Source of the DNA: an uncultured Erythrobacter sp.
Lineage (GTDB): Bacteria > Pseudomonadota > Alphaproteobacteria > Sphingomonadales > Sphingomonadaceae
Direction: 5' to 3'
Assembly: GCA_947493165.1 (NCBI GenBank)
Contig: CANLPY010000002.1
Coordinates: 124,001 to 188,000, forward strand
DNA: 64,000 bases
The notes below the pieces were generated by a model, which saw nothing but the letters and a program-made list of their open reading frames with translations, was not told the origin of the DNA and made no database searches. Shown here piece after piece: positions 1 to 8,522 of this stretch; the first letter of the stretch is position 1, and each line of letters begins with the position of its first letter. Position numbers and translations under genes: made by a program.

Positions 1-12
1 AGGAGCTGCCTG

Positions 13-270
13 ATGTTTGGAGCAGACACACCGCTTGTTATGGATGCCCTGCAAATGGTGGGCTTGGCGTTGGTGGCCGGAGCCGGGGGTGTCTGGCTGT
101 TCCTGCGCCGCCGCAAGAACAGCACGCATCCGATTGCTGATCAGCATGACAAGAGCGCGCTGGAAGAGCGCGTCCGCGTGCTGGAACGTATCGCGACGGA
201 TCGCTCGCATGATCTCAAAGCCGAAATTGAACAGCTGCGCGATGCGCCAGCCAAGCAGGAGCACGCATAA
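13..270 (+). CDS. PspB-like small membrane protein, copy 1
   Basis: The 85-residue product has one N-terminal membrane segment (about residues 12-31), a basic stop-transfer run (RRRK) and a charged helical tail with a coiled-coil look ending in EERVRVLERIATD. That tail resembles the C-terminus of phage-shock protein B (pattern ERI-x2-LE-x-I-x2-D), so it is probably an inner-membrane protein with a cytoplasmic coiled coil. AGGAG lies 7-8 bases before the ATG. It is the first of four genes joined by 1-4 base overlaps, two of which are clear paralogues of it. A pspA-type partner, if present, would lie left of the window. The membrane topology is clear; the PspB relationship is inferred from the motif. 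Confidence 0.65.
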   Translation: MFGADTPLVMDALQMVGLALVAGAGGVWLFLRRRKNSTHPIADQHDKSALEERVRVLERIATDRSHDLKAEIEQLRDAPAKQEHA

Positions 271-563
271 TGGGTGCGTATGTCCTCATCGCCATTGTCG
301 CCATACTTGTTTGGGGCGTGCTGCGTTTTAACCGTGAACACAACCGCGCCAATCAGATCGCGACTGAAGATCGCGAAGCTCTGATTGAAGCACAGGAGGA
401 GCGCGATGAGCTGCGCAAGCGTGTGCAAGTGCTTGAGCGGATCGTAACCGACGAAAACACGCCGGATGCAAAAAAGACCAAGCAATTGGCGAGCGAAATT
501 GAAAGCCTGCGCCGACTCGAAGGCTCTACGCGCAGCAAGAATACGGAGGATATGAGCGAATGA
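270..563 (+). CDS. PspB-like small membrane protein, copy 2
   Basis: The 97-residue product has a hydrophobic segment at residues 2-17 followed by a long charged helix containing RKRVQVLERIVTDEN, the same signature as in copy 1. Its ATG overlaps the preceding stop codon in TAATG and its own stop overlaps the next start in ATGA, so the three are translationally coupled. The tail is longer and more acidic/basic than in the other copies. A role in envelope-stress sensing is inferred only from similarity to PspB; no catalytic motif is visible. Confidence 0.65.
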   Translation: MGAYVLIAIVAILVWGVLRFNREHNRANQIATEDREALIEAQEERDELRKRVQVLERIVTDENTPDAKKTKQLASEIESLRRLEGSTRSKNTEDMSE

Positions 564-814
564 TCGAGACACTTTTCGACCCCTACCTCGTAATTGCCGG
601 AACCTGTTTGGTGGGTATTTGCGTCGTTGCTTTTGCGCTTTTGCGCGGCTGGCAGGGCTGGCTTGAGCTTAAGCGCAATGAGCTTGAGCGCGTGAACGGC
701 CAGACCGGCGAGATCGAAGGCAATGCGACAATGGGCGCAGCTCGTATTGAAATGGCGGACCTGAAAGAACGCATAAAAAAGCTTGAAGCGATTGCCAGCG
801 GCGTTGAGTTATGA
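560..814 (+). CDS. PspB-like small membrane protein, copy 3
   Basis: The 84-residue product has one membrane segment (residues 10-30, with an internal Cys) and a helix ending in KERIKKLEAIASGVEL, which is the PspB-like ERI-x2-LE-x-I pattern again. It overlaps copy 2 by four bases (ATGA) and the fourth small gene by four bases. Three tandem paralogues of such short proteins suggest hetero-oligomers or gene duplication with divergence; this is inference. Confidence 0.62.
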   Translation: MIETLFDPYLVIAGTCLVGICVVAFALLRGWQGWLELKRNELERVNGQTGEIEGNATMGAARIEMADLKERIKKLEAIASGVEL

Positions 815-987
815 GCAGCCACGGCGGAAACGCGGCGACCGCCGGGATTGGCCTTGGCAGCGCGATCGCCGTTGCGATTTCTTGGAGCCTTCACCAATCC
901 ATAATCTGGGCCATAGTGCATGGCTTTTTCAGCTGGTTTTACGTAATCTATTACGCCTTCACGCGGCCCGGTGGACTATCCGGCTGA
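811..987 (+). CDS. Small membrane protein, fourth gene of the PspB-like operon
   Basis: This 58-residue ORF is too short for the supplied track. It starts at the ATG overlapping the stop of copy 3 (ATGA) and ends at TGA 985-987. After a Gly/Ser-rich start it is almost entirely hydrophobic, with two potential membrane helices (about residues 11-26 and 31-48) and aromatic residues in the stretch WAIVHGFFSWFYVIYY. It has no coiled-coil tail and is not a fourth PspB copy. The four-base coupling and the strongly membrane-like composition support a real gene. Function unknown. Confidence 0.55.
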   Translation: MSSHGGNAATAGIGLGSAIAVAISWSLHQSIIWAIVHGFFSWFYVIYYAFTRPGGLSG

Positions 988-1055
988 TAGCCAATTTGCG
1001 CAACTGCGCGTTCAGCCCTACGGAACCTCTCAGAGCTTCCGGTAGTTAGGACCGT

Positions 1056-2324
1056 ATGCGCCAACACGAACTTCGCACACAAGTCGTCAAAGAGATGCAT
1101 TTGCGTCGCTGGGAAATGCTGTGCGTGCCCTGCCTGTACTTGCAGTGGGTTGTGTTGCTGGAACCAGAAGAACGCGAGGCTGAAACGGCAACGATTGAGG
1201 CCCGCTTTGGCTCGCTCAACGGAACAGGGAACACCACTCACCGATCTGGCCGGTTAAGCGAACGGGTAGCCTTCACATGGGAACGACACAGTGAAGGCAC
1301 GACGATCAGCCTTTTTGTTGATGATGGGACCGCTGAAGAATTCCTACAGCCTAAAGAGCATGCTGATCTGGCCGCTGCGATCGATTGGGTAGAAAGCATG
1401 CCCGGCGCAGTCTTGCGCGCCACCCGCGCATTGGTTGTCGACACAGAGAAAGAGGCGGAGAAGCTGGTCACGCGGACCGGTTTTGAAATGCACGAGCTGG
1501 TGTCCTGCCATGTCGGCCAATCGGCCCGAATCTGGTCAGATTTTCGCCTAAAGCCGGACGGGTTTGGGGCAATGATTATCGCCTCAAACAGCACTCAACC
1601 CGCTGATCTTACGCGCTTGGTTCAGAGGGTTCAGGAGCTGGGCAATTATCGCAATCGGGCGCTGCTAGGCCTGCCCGTTGCGCAGAAAATCTGGCCCACT
1701 CTTAATAAGGCAGAAGAACAACTCACCGATCTGGCTCAACGTATTGCTGATGGCGCAGAACGTGATGATGCGCTGATGCGTGAGATTTCTGAACTTTCCG
1801 TCAGCCTCAATGCCGGGATCACCGAAGCGAGCTTCCGAATGAGCGCGACCGCTGCCTATGGCAGTTTGGTGACAGAGCGCCTGCACGAATTGGAAAGTCG
1901 CCGGATCGAAGGCTTTGCTTCGCTCAATTATTTCACGCAGCGCCGCTTCGCCCCAGCCTTACGGTTCTGCGGCGCGGTGACGAAACGCCAAGGAGAACTG
2001 GCGGAGCGCGCCGGGCAGCTCGCAACATTGCTGCGAGCCCGGATCGAAACGCGGATCGAGAACCAGAACGCTGAGCTGCTTCGCTCAATGGATCGCAATG
2101 CGGGCATGCAATTGCGGCTGCAGCAATTGGTTGAGGGCCTCTCAATCGTAGCGGCGAGCTATTACGCGTTGGCAATCATCAGCTATGCATTGATTGGCCT
2201 TAAATCTGTGTGGCCGATGTTCGACAAGGATTTGGTGCTTGGCATTCTCGTTATCCCAGTTGTGCTGGGCATTTACGGCTTTGTGCAATCAGCGAAAAAA
2301 CGACTTCTCAAAAAGCCGGAATAG
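1056..2324 (+). CDS. DUF3422 family membrane-anchored protein
   Basis: The 422-residue product begins with the sequence HELRTQVVKEMHLRRW, typical of DUF3422 proteins, and has two hydrophobic segments close to the C-terminus (about residues 363-383 and 389-409), followed by a basic tail. The long middle part is helical. The family is common in alphaproteobacteria and its biochemical function is not established. The start at 1056 gives the usual family N-terminus. It lies alone, 68 bp after the small-protein operon and 32 bp before sufE. Confidence 0.85.
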   Translation: MRQHELRTQVVKEMHLRRWEMLCVPCLYLQWVVLLEPEEREAETATIEARFGSLNGTGNTTHRSGRLSERVAFTWERHSEGTTISLFVDDGTAEEFLQPKEHADLAAAIDWVESMPGAVLRATRALVVDTEKEAEKLVTRTGFEMHELVSCHVGQSARIWSDFRLKPDGFGAMIIASNSTQPADLTRLVQRVQELGNYRNRALLGLPVAQKIWPTLNKAEEQLTDLAQRIADGAERDDALMREISELSVSLNAGITEASFRMSATAAYGSLVTERLHELESRRIEGFASLNYFTQRRFAPALRFCGAVTKRQGELAERAGQLATLLRARIETRIENQNAELLRSMDRNAGMQLRLQQLVEGLSIVAASYYALAIISYALIGLKSVWPMFDKDLVLGILVIPVVLGIYGFVQSAKKRLLKKPE

Positions 2325-2356
2325 ACATCCTGGCTGGCATACCTACATAGCGGTCC

Positions 2357-2764
2357 ATGCGAACCCTTTCTGACATCTTAGAAGAATATGACTTCCTCGA
2401 AGGCGACGAACGCTATCGCTTGCTGATAGAGCTTGGCCGCGAGCTGGAGGATATGCCAGACGCGCTCAAGACCGATGCGACCTTGGTGCGCGGATGTTCT
2501 GCGGCGGTGTGGGTCTATCCAACCGAGCAGACCGATCAGCTGCATTTCCTTGCAGACAGCAATGCTGCAATCACAAAAGGGATTGTCGCGCTGGTGATCG
2601 CTGCGGTGCAAGACAAGTCCGCAAACGAAGTCGCGCAAATGGATGTGGCTAAAGCGCTCGCACCGTTTGACCTGAAAAGCCAGTTGTCATCGAACCGCAC
2701 GCAAGGTGTGCCCAATATGATTGCGCTGGTTCAGGAACACGCCGCCAGATTAGCTGCGGCGTGA
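2357..2764 (+). CDS. sufE: SufE family cysteine-desulfurase sulfur acceptor
   Basis: The 135-residue product has the SufE fold signature, including LGRELEDMP near the N-terminus and the conserved acceptor cysteine in RGCSAAVW (Cys48). SufE proteins take persulfide sulfur from the desulfurase SufS and pass it to the SUF scaffold for Fe-S cluster assembly in the cytoplasm. The length matches the family. It lies apart from a suf operon here, with a YbaN-type gene starting 4 bp downstream, so the two are probably co-transcribed. Confidence 0.9.
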   Translation: MRTLSDILEEYDFLEGDERYRLLIELGRELEDMPDALKTDATLVRGCSAAVWVYPTEQTDQLHFLADSNAAITKGIVALVIAAVQDKSANEVAQMDVAKALAPFDLKSQLSSNRTQGVPNMIALVQEHAARLAAA

Positions 2765-2768
2765 CATC

Positions 2769-3116
2769 ATGAAGCGGCTTTACTTTGCCGCTGGTATTTT
2801 CTTCGTGGCGCTTGGCGCGATCGGCGCGGTTCTGCCAATCTTTCCTACAGTCCCATTCTTGCTTGTCGCAGTGTTCTGCTTTGCGCGCAGCAATCCGGCT
2901 TGGGAGCAGAAGATCCTCGATCACCCCACTTGGGGACCACAAATCCGCGACTGGCGGGAAAGGCGCGCGATAAACCGGCGCGCCAAAATTATGGCGGTGG
3001 GTGCGATGGCGACAGGCGCAGTCGTGACCTGGTATACGCTTGGCGAGCCGTGGATATGGGTGTCGGTTGGCGTACTAGTGATTGCAGGTTCATGGATTGT
3101 AACCCGCAGTGAATAA
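2769..3116 (+). CDS. ybaN: YbaN/DUF454 family inner-membrane protein
   Basis: The 115-residue product has the DUF454 layout: an N-terminal membrane segment with GAIGAVLPIFPTVPFLL, the cytoplasmic stretch FARSNPAWEQKILDHP, a basic loop (RRAINRRAKI) and two closely spaced C-terminal membrane segments. The family is widespread and its function is unknown. It starts 4 bp after sufE and ends 9 bp from the convergent crtZ gene. Confidence 0.87.
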   Translation: MKRLYFAAGIFFVALGAIGAVLPIFPTVPFLLVAVFCFARSNPAWEQKILDHPTWGPQIRDWRERRAINRRAKIMAVGAMATGAVVTWYTLGEPWIWVSVGVLVIAGSWIVTRSE

Positions 3117-3125
3117 GGCGAAAGG

Positions 3126-3626
3126 CTAAGCTCCGGCGCTGTCCCGCACCACCGCTAGGCCTGCTTCTTTCTGCGCCTTCAATTCTGCTTTCAGCTTTGC
3201 TGGGTCACGCGCGAAGACAAAGCCGAAACTCACCCCGCCTTCTTTACCGATGGTTGCATGATGCAGCTTGTGCGCTTGCACCAGCCTTTTGGCGTATCCC
3301 TTTTTCGGAACCCAGCGGAAAAACCGTTGATGCACCAGTCCATCATGAATGAAGGCATAGATCAGGCCGTAAAGAGTTATGCCAACAGCAAACCACCACA
3401 ACGCATCCCAATAGAGCGAGCCATAAATATACATCGCCGCGTTGATTGTGCCGAATACCACCGCAAAAAGATCATTCTTCTCAAAATACCCATCATGCGG
3501 TTCATGATGGTCTCGGTGCCACCCCCAGCCCCAGCCGTGCATGATGTATTTGTGCGCATACCAAGCGAACAACTCCATGCCGATCAGCGCCGACATGACG
3601 ACCAAGAGCACTTCGAGCCAGCTCAT
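3126..3626 (-). CDS. crtZ: Beta-carotene hydroxylase (CrtZ)
   Basis: The protein of about 166 residues carries the four histidine clusters of the CrtZ di-iron hydroxylases: HKYIMH, HRDHH, HDGLVH and HKLHH. CrtZ hydroxylates the beta-ionone rings at C3 (beta-carotene to zeaxanthin, canthaxanthin to astaxanthin) in the membrane. The track ORF begins upstream at 3731, but the start at 3626 (MSWLEVLL) gives the family N-terminus and overlaps the crtW stop in ATGA, so crtW and crtZ are translationally coupled. Confidence 0.92.
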   Translation of the reverse strand: MSWLEVLLVVMSALIGMELFAWYAHKYIMHGWGWGWHRDHHEPHDGYFEKNDLFAVVFGTINAAMYIYGSLYWDALWWFAVGITLYGLIYAFIHDGLVHQRFFRWVPKKGYAKRLVQAHKLHHATIGKEGGVSFGFVFARDPAKLKAELKAQKEAGLAVVRDSAGA

Positions 3627-4381
3627 GCCTCTGCTCCTACACCCACACCTGCCTGTTTGGCCCGTGGCAGTGCCCACCATGGCACATCGGGACGGCGGTG
3701 ATGTTCGAGATGATAGCCAAAATGAAAGCAACTGGCGAGACTGGCAAGGGTGCCCAAATGATCGCTCCGCGCGTTATGATCATCTGGAAAGCTCGCGCCT
3801 GAGTGCCGGTGCGGTCTGAACGTGCCGAAGTAGAACAATTGCAGCGATGATAGCAGCGCGGGCGCTCCGTATAAGACGAATATCTGCATGAACGGCACGT
3901 CAAAAACGAACCAGTATATGCCGACTACTGTGTGTACAAATAGCAGCGATTGCCAGCTGAAATAGCGGCGGAAAAACGTCCAATACCAATGCACAAAGCT
4001 GGTTGGATTGTTCTCATCAAAATCGGGATCACCTGGGTGGCCGGCGCGCTTGTGATGCTCAAAATGAGCGTCTCGCATCTTCCGCCACGCAAAGCCCGCG
4101 TATAAGAACAGCAAGACCCCGCCAATGGCAGAGTTCAAACGTTTGTGCCCCGGAGCCAGCGTTCCGTGCATTGCATCATGGCTGATGATGAACACGCCAA
4201 CCGATAGCCAGCACAGCACAATCGCCATCAAAAACGCCTGAGGCAGGCTTGCCCAACTCAGCTCAAAAACAAACATCGAATAGGCGTGTAATCCCAGCCA
4301 TCCGCCAGCGATCAGCGCAGCCAAAACTAGACCGATGGCCTTCTGGCTTGTGCGGCTAGGAAGGGAGAGATCAGCGTTCAT
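3623..4381 (-). CDS. crtW: Beta-carotene ketolase (CrtW)
   Basis: The 252-residue membrane protein has the three histidine motifs of CrtW ketolases: HDAMHG, HFEHH and HLEHH followed by RRPDVPWW. CrtW adds 4-keto groups to beta-ionone rings; with CrtZ it can form astaxanthin-type pigments. Several hydrophobic segments fit a membrane di-iron oxygenase. It is the upstream gene of a two-gene operon with crtZ (four-base overlap) and is divergent from mtfA across a 133-bp gap. It lies about 30 kb from the photosynthesis cluster, which makes a different carotenoid class. Confidence 0.92.
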   Translation of the reverse strand: MNADLSLPSRTSQKAIGLVLAALIAGGWLGLHAYSMFVFELSWASLPQAFLMAIVLCWLSVGVFIISHDAMHGTLAPGHKRLNSAIGGVLLFLYAGFAWRKMRDAHFEHHKRAGHPGDPDFDENNPTSFVHWYWTFFRRYFSWQSLLFVHTVVGIYWFVFDVPFMQIFVLYGAPALLSSLQLFYFGTFRPHRHSGASFPDDHNARSDHLGTLASLASCFHFGYHLEHHRRPDVPWWALPRAKQAGVGVGAEA

Positions 4382-4514
4382 ACAGTTAGAGATACGCAGG
4401 CCGTGTCATTGCGGCTTCGTATACAGCCTCATGAGGGCAGCGCAAACCGAACAGTCGGCTGCCTCCCTCTCACACTCTACCAAATTCGCGCGTCGAACCT
4501 TATCTTTCAAAACG

Positions 4515-5330
4515 ATGTCGTTTATACCACTCATTCTAGTTGCGCTGCTTATCGCCGGTTTCTTGTGGCACCGCCGCAGATCAAAGCAGCTGCAACGCGA
4601 TCAATTGCTGACGACACCGCTCACTGCGGACCAACGCAAGGTGGTTCAGCAGCTCGTGCCGCTAGTCCGCCAGCTTCCCGAACCTCTCTGGCTAAAACTA
4701 GAGGGACGCATAAACCTGTTTCTCAATCAAATAATATTTCACGGTCAAAATGGTCTTGAGGTGACGGAGGAGATGAAACTCTCCATCGCGGCCCAAGCCT
4801 GTCTATTGGTCGTCAACACAACCGCCTGGTACGACACCCTCAGGACTGTATTGATCTACCCTTCGGCTTTCCAAACCCGCCGCAGCACCCATGACGGCTA
4901 TGTCATTCAGGAAAAGAACCTTGCTATGCTCGGCGAAAGTTGGGCTCGTGGACCGGTGATTTTGTCTTGGGACCATGCCTTGCAAGGCGGCCTCGATCCG
5001 CAAGACGGGCACAATGTCGTCATCCACGAGTTCGCGCATCAATTTGACAGCTTAACCGGCCATACGAACGGCATCCCAATCCTTCGCAAAGGGCAGACCT
5101 ATGAGGGGTGGGAAAAAGCGATGCTGAACGCATTCAACGACCATGTGAATAAGGTCGAGCGCGGGCAACGAACCCTGATCGACCCCTACGGCGCGACCAA
5201 CCATGAAGAGTTCTTCGCTGAAGCGATCGTTACCTTTTTCGAAAAACCTCAGGCTTTGCTGCGCGAAGAACAGGCGCTTTATGCGCAATTGTCAGAGCTC
5301 TTGGCGCTTGATCCCGCCAACTGGCCTTGA
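4515..5330 (+). CDS. mtfA: MtfA-type zinc metallopeptidase (M90)
   Basis: The 271-residue product has an N-terminal membrane anchor (MSFIPLILVALLIAGF) and the zinc-binding HEFAHQFD motif, with the distal acidic residues in NHEEFFAEA. This is the MtfA/DUF980 family; E. coli MtfA interacts with the repressor Mlc and has peptidase activity. The track start at 4335 would run into the crtW start, so the ATG at 4515 is chosen because it begins with the membrane anchor. The substrate here is unknown. Confidence 0.85.
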   Translation: MSFIPLILVALLIAGFLWHRRRSKQLQRDQLLTTPLTADQRKVVQQLVPLVRQLPEPLWLKLEGRINLFLNQIIFHGQNGLEVTEEMKLSIAAQACLLVVNTTAWYDTLRTVLIYPSAFQTRRSTHDGYVIQEKNLAMLGESWARGPVILSWDHALQGGLDPQDGHNVVIHEFAHQFDSLTGHTNGIPILRKGQTYEGWEKAMLNAFNDHVNKVERGQRTLIDPYGATNHEEFFAEAIVTFFEKPQALLREEQALYAQLSELLALDPANWP

Positions 5331-5353
5331 TCGCATTTAGTTGAGCGCCGCTC

Positions 5354-5755
5354 TCAATCGACTTCGGGAAGGAAGAACTCTCGCAGATGCTCGCCGATGC
5401 GCGCCGGACGCAGCGTCTCAACATCAATACAGCACCAGCTTGATTGCACTTCTGCGAGCACATCTTCTCCGCGTGAAATGACCGTGCGATAAAACGCCCG
5501 CGCGCCATTAAACCGTTCGAGCACTGTTTTGGCGATCACATCATCTTCAAGGAAAGCGGGCTTGCGATAGGTAATCTCATGCTTGAGCGCGACCCACGCC
5601 TTGTTCGCCACATCCTCTGCCGGAGCCAGCTTGTTCCAATGCGCCAGCACCGCATCCTGCACCCAATTTAGATAGCGCGCGTTATTCACATGCCCCATGA
5701 AATCGATATCTTCAGGCAGGACTTTGACCGGATGTGTAAATGGCGTTGCTGACAT
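5354..5755 (-). CDS. Acyl-CoA thioesterase, hotdog fold (4HBT family)
   Basis: The 133-residue product has the 4-hydroxybenzoyl-CoA thioesterase/FadM-like signature DIDFMGHVNNARYLNW, where the Asp is the usual catalytic residue, followed by YRKPAFLEDDVI. Such enzymes hydrolyse acyl-CoA thioesters in the cytoplasm; the chain specificity cannot be read. It is convergent with mtfA (23 bp) and divergent from leuC across about 100 bp. Confidence 0.87.
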   Translation of the reverse strand: MSATPFTHPVKVLPEDIDFMGHVNNARYLNWVQDAVLAHWNKLAPAEDVANKAWVALKHEITYRKPAFLEDDVIAKTVLERFNGARAFYRTVISRGEDVLAEVQSSWCCIDVETLRPARIGEHLREFFLPEVD

Positions 5756-5857
5756 AAATGTAAGTTACGCCGAAATAGATTTCTTTTCCATGACTAATGT
5801 ATCTGTATCACCCATGCCGCTTGCCAGTGTTGCAGCAAGGCCGCTAATCCAGTCTTC

Positions 5858-7288
5858 ATGGCTAGCAAACCGCTCACTCTGTACGACAAGATCTGGAACG
5901 CTCACGTTGTTGAGACGCGCGATGATGGAACCTCGATCATTTATATCGACCGGCATTTGGTACACGAAGTCACCAGTCCCCAAGCATTCGATGCGCTGCG
6001 TATTGCGGGCCGCCCCGTACGCCGACCAGAACTGACCTTAGCAGTTCCCGATCACAACCTGCCGACAACCGCGCGGCGCGATGCGAGCGGCGGGAAGGTA
6101 GCGATTGCTGACCCGCAAAGCGCGGCCCAACTGGAAGCGCTTGAGAAGAACGCCCCGGAATTTGGCATTCGTTACATTGGCGATGCTGATGATGAACAAG
6201 GGATCGTTCATGTCGTTGGGCCAGAACAAGGCTTCTCATTACCCGGCACAACGATTGTCTGCGGCGATTCGCACACGGCCAGCCATGGCGGGCTTGGCGC
6301 GCTCGCATTTGGTATTGGCACCAGCGAGGTGGAGCATGTGCTCGCCACGCAAACGCTGCTGCTGCAAAAATCGAAATCTATGGAAATCCGGGTTGGCGGA
6401 GAATTGTCTGCAGGCATCACGGCCAAAGACCTGATCTTGCATATTATTGGCGTAATCGGGGCCGCAGGTGGCAGCGGCTATGTTATCGAATATCGCGGGA
6501 AAGTGTTCGAGCAGATGAGCGTCGAACAACGGCTGACGGTGTGCAATATGAGCATCGAAGCTGGCGCGCGCGCTGGCCTGATCGCGCCTGATGATGTGGT
6601 CTTCTCCTACCTCAAAGGCCGGCCGATGGCTCCATCCGGCAACGATTGGGATGAGGCGGTTCGCTATTGGCGCTCGCTTCACAGTGACCCCGGCGCGGAA
6701 TTCGACAAATCGGTAGTGATTGATGCGAGCACGGTTGAGCCAACCGTTACCTGGGGCACCAGCCCTGAAGATGTTGTGGCAATTGGCGATACGGTTCCCT
6801 CGCCTGATAGTTTTGCTGATGAGAGTAAGCGCGTCGCGGCGCAAAAGAGCCTTGATTATATGGGCCTCACACCGGGCACGCCGATGACGCAAGTTCCGGT
6901 TGAGAACATCTTCATCGGCAGTTGCACCAACAGCCGGATCGAGGATTTGCGCGCCGCAGCCGCCGTGCTGAGTGGACGCAAAAAGGCAAACAATGTGCGC
7001 TGGGCCATTGTTGTTCCGGGATCCGGCCTCGTAAAGCGTCAGGCTGAGGAAGAAGGGCTCGACCGCATCTTCACCGATGCTGGGTTTGAATGGCGGGAAC
7101 CGGGGTGCTCAGCCTGTCTCGGCATGAACCCTGATAAAGTGCCAGCAGGAGAACGCTGCGCCTCCACCTCCAATCGCAATTTTGTCGGCCGGCAGGGACC
7201 AGGCGCACGCACGCATTTGCTGTCCCCCGCTATGGCGGCCGCAGCGGCGGTAAAAGGCCGTCTGACTGATGTGCGTGAGCTGACTTGA
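5858..7288 (+). CDS. leuC: 3-isopropylmalate dehydratase, large subunit
   Basis: The 476-residue product is the LeuC subunit of the leucine-pathway isomerase that converts 2-isopropylmalate to 3-isopropylmalate. It has aconitase-type signatures: [23 protein letters not shown], and the [4Fe-4S] ligands in [11 protein letters not shown] and [10 protein letters not shown]. The length is normal. Its TGA overlaps the ATG of the next gene (TGATG). The small subunit leuD follows after two short genes. Confidence 0.96.
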   Translation: MASKPLTLYDKIWNAHVVETRDDGTSIIYIDRHLVHEVTSPQAFDALRIAGRPVRRPELTLAVPDHNLPTTARRDASGGKVAIADPQSAAQLEALEKNAPEFGIRYIGDADDEQGIVHVVGPEQGFSLPGTTIVCGDSHTASHGGLGALAFGIGTSEVEHVLATQTLLLQKSKSMEIRVGGELSAGITAKDLILHIIGVIGAAGGSGYVIEYRGKVFEQMSVEQRLTVCNMSIEAGARAGLIAPDDVVFSYLKGRPMAPSGNDWDEAVRYWRSLHSDPGAEFDKSVVIDASTVEPTVTWGTSPEDVVAIGDTVPSPDSFADESKRVAAQKSLDYMGLTPGTPMTQVPVENIFIGSCTNSRIEDLRAAAAVLSGRKKANNVRWAIVVPGSGLVKRQAEEEGLDRIFTDAGFEWREPGCSACLGMNPDKVPAGERCASTSNRNFVGRQGPGARTHLLSPAMAAAAAVKGRLTDVRELT

Positions 7289-7692
7289 TGCGCGGCTCTT
7301 GCCATTGCGGTAAAATCACAGTGACCGTCTCGCACGCTCCAGAGTACGTCAATCTGTGCGATTGTTCGTTATGCGCAAAGTCAGGCGGAGCATGGGGATA
7401 TTTCACCGAAGCCGACGTGCAGACATCAGGCGCGACAAGCTCTTATCGCCGCGCTGATTACCCAAACCCAGCAGTCGAGTTGCAATTTTGTGCCACTTGC
7501 GGAACGACCACCTATTGGGTTCTGACAGAGCATTTCGATGACGACAAAGTCGGCGTGAATATGCGCATTTTCGAACCATCCGAAGTCGCTGGTATTGAGG
7601 CCCGCACGCTCGATGGTCGCAATTGGTTCGGCAAAACTGATCCGCTGCATCGGCGTCCACCGGGCAAACTGGGCCGAGATGTTTTTCTCTAA
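7288..7692 (+). CDS. GFA/CENP-V domain zinc protein
   Basis: The 134-residue product has the metal-binding pattern of glutathione-dependent formaldehyde-activating (GFA-like) proteins: CHCG near the N-terminus, CDCSLC and later CATCG. Only the fold and zinc sites can be called; many members lack proven formaldehyde chemistry. The ATG at 7288 overlaps the leuC stop and is preferred over the TTG at 7285. It is probably in the leuCD transcript. Confidence 0.82.
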   Translation: MRGSCHCGKITVTVSHAPEYVNLCDCSLCAKSGGAWGYFTEADVQTSGATSSYRRADYPNPAVELQFCATCGTTTYWVLTEHFDDDKVGVNMRIFEPSEVAGIEARTLDGRNWFGKTDPLHRRPPGKLGRDVFL

Positions 7693-7714
7693 CCGCCCAA
7701 ACCGCTATCAAAAC

Positions 7715-7734
7715 AATGGCAACACCTTGCCATT
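7715..7734. repeat. Short perfect inverted repeat after the GFA gene
   Basis: AATGGCAA-cacc-TTGCCATT is a perfect 8-bp stem with a 4-base loop, 22 bp after the GFA stop and 27 bp before the next start. No T-run follows, so it is more likely an mRNA-processing or stability hairpin than a terminator. Confidence 0.45.
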
Positions 7735-7761
7735 CCCCCGCCCCCTCCCCATGAGAAGACT

Positions 7762-7917
7762 ATGACCAAAAAATCAAAAGCTGCCATCGCCGCCGGAGCC
7801 ATCGGATCTGCCGCCATCGCCGCTGCACTGCTCTATTCAAACAAGCGCGCAAAGAAGGAAAACAAGCCGACCCAGCCCGGTCCAATCCCTTCAGGTGAAA
7901 AGCCGGAAACCGATTGA
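7762..7917 (+). CDS. Small membrane protein between leuC and leuD
   Basis: This 51-residue ORF is below the track limit. It has a Lys-rich start, an Ala/Gly-rich membrane segment ([19 protein letters not shown]), a basic cluster (NKRAKKENK) and a Pro-rich hydrophilic tail. Its TGA overlaps the leuD ATG (TGATG), which suggests translational coupling. It resembles single-pass small membrane proteins; no family is recognised. The composition and the overlap support it as real. Confidence 0.5.
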   Translation: MTKKSKAAIAAGAIGSAAIAAALLYSNKRAKKENKPTQPGPIPSGEKPETD

Positions 7918-8522
7918 TGGAACCGATCGAGCGCGTCTCTGGCCGAGCGATCCCGTTCGGCGCAAAGAATGTCGACACTGACATTATCATTCCGGCTAAG
8001 TGGCTAAAGACGATCAGTCGCGAAGGCTTAGGCGAAGGCGCGTTTGAAAGTATCCGCGAAACGCAAGGCAATGTCTTTGATGATCCTGCTTATTCTGGCG
8101 CGCCAATCCTGATTGCGGGCGACAATTTCGGTTGCGGATCTAGCCGCGAACACGCCGCCTGGGCAATTTTGGACCTGGGCATTCGCGCTGTCATCGCACC
8201 CAGCTATTCCGATATTTTTTCTGGCAATGCAGTAAAAAACGGCATCCTGCCGATCGTGCTTCCGCAAGAAGCAATCGACCGATTGATGGAGGTTGCTCAG
8301 GCTGGCGAGCCGATCGATGTTGATCTCGATACGCAAACCGTCACCACCCCATTCCAAGACCGCTTCACATTCGACATCGACCCATTTCGCAAACACTGCT
8401 TGCTGCACGGACTTGATGAAGTCGCGCTCACGCTGGAGCGCAAAACAGCTATCACATCATATGAAAGCCAGCGTGCCTCTGCGCAAAGCTGGCTCACCAA
8501 AGGAACGGAGATAAACGCATGA
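7917..8522 (+). CDS. leuD: 3-isopropylmalate dehydratase, small subunit
   Basis: The 201-residue LeuD subunit partners LeuC. Typical stretches are [29 protein letters not shown] and [19 protein letters not shown]. The ATG at 7917 overlaps the stop of the preceding small ORF (TGATG), and its own stop overlaps the start of the quinone oxidoreductase gene by four bases. Acts in the cytoplasm in leucine synthesis. Confidence 0.96.
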   Translation: MEPIERVSGRAIPFGAKNVDTDIIIPAKWLKTISREGLGEGAFESIRETQGNVFDDPAYSGAPILIAGDNFGCGSSREHAAWAILDLGIRAVIAPSYSDIFSGNAVKNGILPIVLPQEAIDRLMEVAQAGEPIDVDLDTQTVTTPFQDRFTFDIDPFRKHCLLHGLDEVALTLERKTAITSYESQRASAQSWLTKGTEINA

